From a bacterium (lineage in GTDB: Bacteria; Bacteroidota; Ignavibacteria; Kapaibacteriales; UBA7675): 64,000 nt of DNA. The notes under the pieces were generated by a model that did not search any database, was not told where the DNA came from, and saw only the letters and a program-made list of their open reading frames with translations. Every line of letters begins with the position of its first letter. Positions within the stretch are counted from its first letter, which is position 1. Positions 58,156 through 64,000 of this stretch are shown here, piece by piece. The DNA is taken from contig JAUIKM010000025.1 in the NCBI GenBank assembly GCA_030430495.1, positions 1 to 64,000 on the forward strand, read 5' to 3'. Both the position numbers and the translations under genes were made by a program.

Positions 58156-58191
58156 ACCAGTCCAGAACGGCACAGTTCTTTCTGGGCTGGT
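58156..58191. terminator. Hairpin after the small ORF
   Basis: ACCAGTCCAGAA ... TTCTGGGCTGGT pair over 12 bases with one G-T and a 12-base loop. The T tract is short, so the hairpin is a weak or bidirectional terminator. Confidence 0.5.
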
Positions 58192-58274
58192 TATTGCTCA
58201 AAATCAGGTCGAACGCCCAGGAAAAATTGGAAGCGGGTTTGGAAAGCTCAACCCTGCTGACTGAGAGAAAACAA

Positions 58275-58353
58275 AGCTGAAAAAGTAACCGGGCCTGGAG
58301 TCTTGCGACTTGGCAGTGTTATAACCAGGCCCGGGGCAGTTTTACTTTCAGCT
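58275..58353. ncRNA. Candidate structured RNA or cruciform: long imperfect hairpin
   Basis: The outer arms AGCTGAAAAAGTAA / TTACTTTCAGCT and the inner arms CCGGGCCTGG / CCAGGCCCGG pair around a 26-base loop that holds a mini-hairpin AGTC-TTGC-GACT. A 7-base bulge (GGCAGTT) interrupts the right arm. It was found by eye; no folding program was run. Confidence 0.4.
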
Positions 58354-58366
58354 ATAAGTTCGACTA

Positions 58367-58656
58367 AGTGCCAGAATACGACTGTGATAGGGGCGCCTAC
58401 GTGGATTACCACGTATTATACAAGGGGACGGTTGAATTGCGTAGGCGTTCTATCAATTTTTTTGACAAGAAAAAAATAGAAACGGTACGCTCCGTACGCC
58501 GACTTGGATAGTGCTATCTGTAACCTGAAATAAGGTGCGGAACCTGTTCAGTGTTGAATTGTACGAAACGTACCGTAACTGAAATTTTCGCGTTGGAGCT
58601 GCAAAAGAGCAGCTTCCGAAAATAGTGCCAAAATACGACTTGGATAGTGCTGTCTG
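58367..58656. repeat. Imperfect direct repeats 'AGTGCCAxAATACGACT' and 'CGACTTGGATAGTGCT'
   Basis: AGTGCCAGAATACGACT at 58367 recurs with one change at 58624. CGACTTGGATAGTGCTATCTG-type sequence occurs at 58500 and within the 58624 copy (58636). The 58624 copy joins both halves. Confidence 0.65.
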
Positions 58657-59794
58657 ACGCCAGTCACTACTGCGCCTAATGCCACCGGGCACATAGCGGA
58701 GGACAGACTATCTTTTTTTGTTTCGTCTTTTGACGGCGGGAAAATATTCATTATCCCTGAACTTTGAAAAAGAAATTTCAACACAATTTGCTTTTTTCAT
58801 TCTTTTCCCCCGACTTTTCCTCTCTGATCTCCCTCCCGGACAATTTTTTTCATCAATCTATCGCTACTGAATGTTACTGCATGCCTGTTTTGCGCATGTT
58901 TTTAGGGCTGTCACATTTAATATGGCACAGTTCTGGCGTCATTTGTAGCTGAAAACCCCAATAATTCCGCGCCATTACGAAACGGAATGATGTCTGTCCC
59001 GTGGTGAAATTAATGAATGATGGTGAAAATAGCTCTTCTGAAATCCGTTGAAATCGCCGGAAAATCACGGGAATCAAGGGTTTTGTGAAGTAGTTCGGCG
59101 TGGCCGTGTTCCGATTCGTAACATCCCATTTTTTGGGCCGCATGGAAGCGGTGCAAAACTTGCGGTTGCCGCTGATCACCAAAAGACACACCTCCCAGCC
59201 GGATAGCCCGGGTGTTACCATCAGGCTGAAAGTGCTTGCAGTAGATTCGATTAAAATGCGTTTATTTGTCACATGGTAAACTCGTGGGACGGAACACTGC
59301 CGCTCCGACCGCGAAACCGCCCGTGCAGATGATAGTGAAGGCGCAAGTCGGCAGTCAGGTTTCCAGGTGTGATTGCAAGGGCAATTTCTGAACCATTTGC
59401 CGGCAATGCAGAGATGATACGAGTTCTGAAATGTCTGGAAAAGAAACGCGCCGACAAACATTTCAATGTCACATTTGTAATAAGGTCAGGCAAAAATCGG
59501 TACGCCGTACTTTTAGCAAACTATGCATAAATCAACGGCGTCTCAGTAAGTGTGTTTGCTCCTGATGGCGGTGCGTCAATGAAAATTGGCGTGCCGCTTC
59601 TTTATCGCCTGAACTTCACCGCAACTTTCGCCTCCGCTTTCCATACCTTCAGGCCTGTCTTTTTTTGTACTTTTGCACCTGATCTGCACCCGTTTCAGAC
59701 CGGTGTAACCGTGCGCGCCGTCGGCGATTGGAACGCCGCCGCCGGAATCGCAGCGCACGCGAATCATCTCATCAACTACAGGTGAAGCGTTCGC

Positions 59795-60838
59795 ATGTTC
59801 GACATGATTGACTGGGGCCGCGTCGAATATCTCTACGCGCTGTTGGCCGTGCCCCTCCTGATGGTTTTGTACGTTCTCGGGAGTGCGCTGCGCCGCCGGC
59901 GACTGCGCAAACTGGGCGACGCGCCGCTGGTGCGTGAACTGCAGCTCGGCGTCTCGCCGGCGCGAAGGAGCATCAAAATTCTGCTGCTCTGCACCGGCCT
60001 GTTTTTCCTTGTATTCGCCATTGCCCGCCCGCGCATCGGAACCGCTCTGCGCGAACTCAAGCGCGAAGGCGTCGACATCATCATCGCACTCGACGTTTCC
60101 AACAGCATGCTGGCCGAGGACATTGTGCCCAATCGCCTGGCGCGCTCCAAAGGTGCTATTTCGCGATTGATCGATCAGCTCCGCAACGACCGCATCGGCA
60201 TTGTGGCGTTTGCCGGCGACGCGTTTATCCTGCTGCCGCTGACATCCGATTACGCCGCGGCCAAATTGTTCGTCAGCACCATGGACACCAAAATAGTTTC
60301 CACCCAGGGGACCGCCGTCGGCGCCGCCGTCGGCCTGGCCCGCGAAGCTTTTGAGTCCGAGGAAACCAAATACAAGGTGCTGGTCGTCATCACGGACGGC
60401 GAGAACCACGATGAGGAAGCGCTGGAGGAAGCGGCTAAAGCCAGTGCCGAGGGCGTTGTGATTCACACAATTGGCATGGGCTCGGCCGATGGTGTGCCGA
60501 TTCCGCGCTTCAACAATGGCGTGCGCGCCGGTTTCCACACGGATCGCCAGGGCAATGTCGTCGTTTCACGTCTGAACGAGAATTTTCTGCGCCGGCTGGC
60601 GGGGGCGGCCAACGGAACCTATATCCGTGCCACCAGCTCCGACGCCGGTTTGCAAACAATTCTGGAGCAGATCGACTCGATGGAGAAAAAGGAGTTTGAC
60701 CGCCGTGAATTCAGCGACTACGACGAGCGCTTCCAGATCTTTCTCGGCATTGCGTTTGCGCTTTTGCTGCTGGATGCCGTCCTGGCGCCACGTGTGCGCG
60801 ACCGCAAAAAACAGAAGGACATGGAACATGTCAACTAA
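59795..60838 (+). CDS. batB: BatB-like von Willebrand factor A membrane protein
   Basis: The protein is 347 residues. Two TM helices lie near the N-terminus ('YLYALLAVPLLMVLYVL', 'IKILLLCTGLFFLVFAIA') and one at the C-terminus. The VWA domain between them has a complete MIDAS: DVSNSM (DxSxS), a threonine near 'STQGTAVG' and the aspartate in 'VITDGENHD'. Bat proteins protect Bacteroides from oxygen and help keep the envelope sound. It overlaps batC by 11 bases. The usual moxR, DUF58 and batA genes are missing upstream. Confidence 0.88.
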   Translation: MFDMIDWGRVEYLYALLAVPLLMVLYVLGSALRRRRLRKLGDAPLVRELQLGVSPARRSIKILLLCTGLFFLVFAIARPRIGTALRELKREGVDIIIALDVSNSMLAEDIVPNRLARSKGAISRLIDQLRNDRIGIVAFAGDAFILLPLTSDYAAAKLFVSTMDTKIVSTQGTAVGAAVGLAREAFESEETKYKVLVVITDGENHDEEALEEAAKASAEGVVIHTIGMGSADGVPIPRFNNGVRAGFHTDRQGNVVVSRLNENFLRRLAGAANGTYIRATSSDAGLQTILEQIDSMEKKEFDRREFSDYDERFQIFLGIAFALLLLDAVLAPRVRDRKKQKDMEHVN

Positions 60839-62009
60839 ATCAACAGCTGCATTTTCCCCGCTTTTTCTGATGACTCTGGCTGCATTCTTTTGTTTGTCAG
60901 CGGGGTGGACGCCGGCAGGTGCACAGTCGGCCCGCAGTCTGGTGCAGGAAGGCAATCAGGAATACAGCAGCGGCAATTTCCAGACGGCCGAGACCCGTTA
61001 CCGCGCCGCGCTGGCCGCGGACTCGCTGCAACCCTCGCCGATTTCCGCTTTTAACCTGGGCGATGCGCTCTTTAAACAGGAGCGCTACAACGAAGCCATC
61101 GAACAATTTGCCGGCGTGGCTGCCGATGCGGACATGGCCGACGATCAGCGTGCCGCCGCCTGGCACAACCAGGGCAACGCCTGGGCCGCACTCGAAGATT
61201 ATCCCAAGGCCATCAATGCCTATAAACAGGCTCTGCGCCTGAACCCTCGCGACTTTGATACTAAACATAACCTGGCCTGGGCTCAGGAAAAACTGCGCGA
61301 ACAACAGCAACAAAGCGACCAGAACCAGAAGCAAAACGGCGATCAGCAACAAGACGGTCAGAACCAGCAAAACGGCGATCAGCAACAAGACGGTCAGAAC
61401 CAGCAAAACGGCGATCAGCAACAAAACGGTCAGAACCAGCAAAACGGCGATCAGCAACAAAACGGTCAGAACCAGCAAAACGGCGATCAGCAACAAGACG
61501 GTCAGAACCAGCAAAACGGCGATCAGCAACAAGACGGTCAGAACCAGCAAAACGGCGACCAGCAACAAGACGGTCAGAACCAGCAAAACGGCGACCAGCA
61601 ACAAGATGGTCAGAACCAGCAAAACGGCGATCAGCAACAAAACGGTCAGAACCAGCAAAACGGCGATCAGCAGCAGAACGGTGAAGACGGCAAAGGAATG
61701 AAAGATGCCAACAACAACGGCATCGACGACGAGCTGGAGAATCAAAAAGGCGAGCAGCAGAGTGAACAGTCGGGCGAAGAAGGCCCGGACAAAAATGGCC
61801 CCGACAAAAATGGCAATGGCGCGGCCGCAGGTCAGGGACAGGACGGTCAGGATGACGCCGAGCAACGCGACGCCCAGGGACGCGTCATAACTATTTCACG
61901 TGAAGACGCACTCCGCATGCTGCAAGCCCTGCAACAACAGGAACAGGCGCTGCAGCAACAACTGCGGCGGCGCACAGGCAAAGCGCGCAAAACGGAGAAA
62001 GACTGGTAA
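60828..62009 (+). CDS. batC: BatC-like TPR protein with a long Gln/Asn-rich repeat tract
   Basis: The protein is 393 residues from the ATG at 60828, inside the end of batB; the ORF track start is upstream in another gene. A signal peptide (MTLAAFFCLSAGWTPAGAQS) is followed by three TPR units ('YSSGNFQTAETRYRAALAAD', 'FKQERYNEAIEQFAG', 'ALEDYPKAINAYKQALRLNP'). Then comes a low-complexity region of nearly ten copies of NGDQQQ(D/N)GQNQQ, and an acidic tail. The C-terminal end 'ISREDALRMLQALQQQEQAL' is conserved in BatC. The repeat tract is likely disordered and may vary in length. Confidence 0.88.
   Translation: MSTKSTAAFSPLFLMTLAAFFCLSAGWTPAGAQSARSLVQEGNQEYSSGNFQTAETRYRAALAADSLQPSPISAFNLGDALFKQERYNEAIEQFAGVAADADMADDQRAAAWHNQGNAWAALEDYPKAINAYKQALRLNPRDFDTKHNLAWAQEKLREQQQQSDQNQKQNGDQQQDGQNQQNGDQQQDGQNQQNGDQQQNGQNQQNGDQQQNGQNQQNGDQQQDGQNQQNGDQQQDGQNQQNGDQQQDGQNQQNGDQQQDGQNQQNGDQQQNGQNQQNGDQQQNGEDGKGMKDANNNGIDDELENQKGEQQSEQSGEEGPDKNGPDKNGNGAAAGQGQDGQDDAEQRDAQGRVITISREDALRMLQALQQQEQALQQQLRRRTGKARKTEKDW
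61335..61690 (+). repeat. 36-bp in-frame tandem repeat within batC
   Basis: Units of AACGGCGATCAGCAACAAGA plus CGGTCAGAACCAGCAA start at 61335 and recur every 36 bases to 61659 (nine full, one partial). Because 36 is a multiple of three, gain or loss of units keeps the frame. Confidence 0.95.
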
Positions 62010-62054
62010 TTGCGTTTAACTGGCGCAAACCCTAACTATACAGATTGAATATTC

Positions 62055-63872
62055 ATGCAAGAGCCATTCGCACTTAAATATAGACGGCCGAACTTTTTTC
62101 AGGCCATTGTTTTAGCGGCCATGTTAACCTTGTTGGCCGCCGCCGGACTACAGGCGCAGCAGGCCGAGTTAAAAGCCACCGTCAGTAAAAATCCCGTGGC
62201 GCGCAATGAGCGCTTTACCCTGACCTACGACATTATCGGGCAGAACGCCAGTCAGTTCGATCCGCCCAACATGGGAGCCTTTACAAATGTGCAGGGGCCT
62301 TCCCGTTCCAATCGCGTCGAATATGTTAACGGCGTGATGCAGCAAAGCATCAGCCTGGAGTACACGGTGCAGGCGCCGGACAAAGCGGGCAAATACACGA
62401 TTCTGCCGGCCACAGTGAAGTTTGGATCGGAGTCCGTCCAGTCCAACGCAATTACGGTTACGGTCACAAATGAACAGAGCGCCTCGGGCGTTAACCTCAA
62501 CAATGAAATTTTCATGCGCGTCAGCGCGAGCAAGCGCGATGTTTACATTGGCGAGCAGATCTACGTGACGTATAAATTGTATACGCGCCACGAAGGCCTG
62601 TACGAAAATGACATTACACAGCCTAAACTCGGCGGTTTCTGGGTGCAGGACGTTGAAAAAGAGGAACAGCGCGGCAAACTGGAAGAGTTAAACGGCGTGC
62701 GCTACCTGGTGCACACCTTAAAAGAAGCGGTACTTGTGCCGCAGCGCACCGGTACGCTGACGCTCGATCCAATGTCGCTGGAAACTACCGTGCGTGTTGA
62801 GAGCGAGTCCGGTCGCCGTTCCCGCGGTTTCTTTTCCGATCCCTTTTTTGGTCGCCGTTATGAAAACGTACGGCACAAAGCCACAAGCCGACCGCTGGAT
62901 ATTACTGTCAAAGCGCTGCCGACTGCGGGCAAACCCGCCGCGTTTAACGGCGCCGTTGGCGAGTTTGAGTTGGAAACGGACATTACCAACGAGGAAACGG
63001 CAGTTAACGAAGCCGTCACTCTGCGCATTACAGTTTCCGGCACCGGCAATCTCAACCTGCTGCCGCAGCCGAAGGTCGATTTTCCCAAGGCATTTGAAGT
63101 TTACGACCCGCGCCTGATTGAAGATGTCAAGGTGTCGGGTGGAAAAATCGGCGGCAAACGAACCTATGAGTACCTGCTGATTCCGCGATCGCCGGGTGAA
63201 TACAAAATTGCGCCGGTGGAGTTTGCCTGGTTTGATCCCGCTTCCGGTCAGTACGTGTTTAAACAAAGTCCGGAGTATCGGATCAAGGTTGCACGCGGTT
63301 CCGGCGAGGGGGCGGCGGCGGTCAGCCCCGGAGTGCGTCGCGAGGACGTTGAAGTTCTGGCCGACGACATTCGCTACATCAAAACCTCCGCCGGCAGCCT
63401 GGGCGGCGGCAAACCGCTGTTCGGCTCGGCGTTTTTCATTTCGGTGGTATGTTCCGTGCCCGCCTCGCTGCTCTTTGTTTTTCTGATTGCCCGTCGGCGC
63501 GACTCGCAGAAGTCGGACAGCGTGGCGATGCGCCGGTCCGGCGCCAATAAAATTGCGCGCAAGCGCCTGGGCGTGGCGCGCAAGGCCCTCGCCTCGAACG
63601 CGGATCAGACCGTGTACGAAGAAGTATCCAAAGCGCTCTGGGGATATTTGAGCGACAAACTCGTGATCGACGCGGCGCAGCTTTCGCAGGATTCAGCCCG
63701 TGCGGCGCTGCAGCGACGCAGCGTTGCGCCGGAGTTGATAAACGCTCTGTTTACTGCCATCGAAAAGTGTGAACTGGCGCGTTTTGCGCCGGGAGCCGCC
63801 GGCGCTTCGGCGCAGGAGGTGTACGACAAGGCGATCGAATTGATAACGACTCTGGAAGGTGAGCTGCGATGA
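62055..63872 (+). CDS. batD: BatD family protein
   Basis: The protein is 605 residues. A signal peptide ('AIVLAAMLTLLAAAGLQAQQ') precedes a large periplasmic region of Ig-like beta-sandwiches ('AELKATVSKNPVARNERFTL', 'GAFTNVQGPSRSNRVEYVNG', 'EIFMRVSASKRDVYIGEQIY'), matching the BatD/oxygen-tolerance family. One TM lies near residue 465 ('SAFFISVVCSVPASLLFVFL'), with a basic cytoplasmic tail ('KALWGYLSDKLVIDAAQLSQ') typical of BatD. It overlaps the next gene by ATGA. Confidence 0.9.
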   Translation: MQEPFALKYRRPNFFQAIVLAAMLTLLAAAGLQAQQAELKATVSKNPVARNERFTLTYDIIGQNASQFDPPNMGAFTNVQGPSRSNRVEYVNGVMQQSISLEYTVQAPDKAGKYTILPATVKFGSESVQSNAITVTVTNEQSASGVNLNNEIFMRVSASKRDVYIGEQIYVTYKLYTRHEGLYENDITQPKLGGFWVQDVEKEEQRGKLEELNGVRYLVHTLKEAVLVPQRTGTLTLDPMSLETTVRVESESGRRSRGFFSDPFFGRRYENVRHKATSRPLDITVKALPTAGKPAAFNGAVGEFELETDITNEETAVNEAVTLRITVSGTGNLNLLPQPKVDFPKAFEVYDPRLIEDVKVSGGKIGGKRTYEYLLIPRSPGEYKIAPVEFAWFDPASGQYVFKQSPEYRIKVARGSGEGAAAVSPGVRREDVEVLADDIRYIKTSAGSLGGGKPLFGSAFFISVVCSVPASLLFVFLIARRRDSQKSDSVAMRRSGANKIARKRLGVARKALASNADQTVYEEVSKALWGYLSDKLVIDAAQLSQDSARAALQRRSVAPELINALFTAIEKCELARFAPGAAGASAQEVYDKAIELITTLEGELR

Positions 63873-64000
63873 GGCTCTGGCCCGCGACTCTGCTTGTACT
63901 TGTATGTGCAATATTTAGTGTTTCCGTCGGCCAGGCACAGAGCGCCGACGATCTGTTTGAGCGCGCCAATGCGCTGTACGGCGAGGAGCAGTATGCCGAA
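63869..64000 (+). CDS. batE: BatE-like TPR protein (partial, runs off the window)
   Basis: A new ATG at 63869 overlaps the batD stop. The 44 visible residues have a signal peptide (MRLWPATLLVLVCAIFSVSV...GQAQ) followed by 'SADDLFERANALYGEEQYAE', the start of a TPR. In bat operons this position is taken by BatE (TPR plus SH3 domain). The frame is open to the window end. It is too short for the ORF track. Confidence 0.75.
   Translation, partial: MRLWPATLLVLVCAIFSVSVGQAQSADDLFERANALYGEEQYAE

Larger units (their letters stand above)
58087..59794. other. Long hairpin-rich region without a convincing gene
   Basis: These 1708 bases have lower GC than the rest. They hold two strong hairpins (58156 and 58275), direct repeats (58367-58656) and a short palindrome TACGTGG/CCACGTA near 58397. 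The minus ORF 58874..59461 has no recognisable motif, is rich in Cys and Ser and shows no third-position GC bias. The region could be decayed genes or a structured RNA locus. Confidence 0.5.

Noticed and set aside
58874-59461. 195-residue minus ORF
   Set aside because: It has no recognisable motif, no ribosome-binding site and no third-position GC bias; it is treated as part of a gene-free region.
59552-59785. 77-residue plus ORF before batB
   Set aside because: It is Phe-rich with no clear start signal, no motif and no codon bias; probably chance.
60897-61865. 322-residue minus ORF with repeated LVLTVLLLIAVL units
   Set aside because: It is the antisense translation of the batC Gln/Asn repeat, which only looks like a membrane protein.

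Overview
The window looks like a chromosomal segment from a GC-rich member of the Bacteroidota/Ignavibacteriota/'Kapabacteria' group (FCB superphylum). The evidence is several exported proteins ending in type-IX-secretion-like (T9SS type A) C-terminal domains, a bat (aerotolerance) operon, TAnnTTTG-like promoter boxes, a secreted CHAT protease, and the helical 'SKSEKR(Y/H)F' protein family. The lineage is inferred from gene content; no rRNA or tRNA is present to confirm it. Gene order is typical of a free-living bacterium, with short operons separated by unusually long spacers that are rich in repeats and hairpins.

Layout. 0-3 kb: the end of one T9SS cargo protein, a complete Asp-box (BNR) T9SS protein, and a RodZ-like protein. 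3-7.7 kb: a protein with a FliK-like architecture, a lipoprotein overlapping ribD, and a class II glutamine amidotransferase. 7.8-12.9 kb: nuoL-nuoM-nuoN, the proton-pumping subunits of complex I, without the rest of the nuo operon. 13-16.7 kb: thioesterase, FlgD-like exported protein and an S1-domain protein with long low-complexity ends. 17-19.7 kb: mutS. 19.7-20.7 kb: a spacer with a 29-bp tandem array and a dispersed intergenic element. 20.7-32.4 kb: rpoZ, coaBC, a helical protein, two orphan small proteins, a large T9SS protein, a two-domain oxidoreductase and a DUF1624-like membrane protein. This block carries degraded 3' ends of both coaBC and the oxidoreductase, which suggests an old duplication followed by reciprocal loss.

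32.4-40.5 kb: mraZ-rsmH with a recognisable MraZ operator, hutU preceded by a DUF971 gene, trxA, a pterin carbinolamine dehydratase, enolase and a phosphohexomutase. 40.9-47.7 kb: a pentapeptide-repeat membrane protein, an EF-G paralogue and a second large Asp-box T9SS protein. 47.7-48.7 kb: a spacer with a 41-bp tandem array and the second copy of the intergenic element. 48.7-52.6 kb: a D-threonine aldolase/D-serine dehydratase-like enzyme, an outer-membrane barrel with no ATG, and a sodium:solute symporter. 53.4-57.4 kb (minus strand): a helical-repeat protein followed by an exported CHAT protease. 57.4-59.8 kb: a hairpin-rich region with one possible small gene. 59.8-64 kb: batB-batC-batD-batE, running off the window.

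No phage, complete insertion sequence, CRISPR array, tRNA or rRNA was seen. The most unusual signals are a dispersed motif of about 20 bp (AACnCGCtGACAAACAAAAG) found near many gene starts and ends, the paired 'tandem array plus conserved element' spacers, the coaBC/oxidoreductase remnants, the CHAT operon and the structured region near 58.3 kb.
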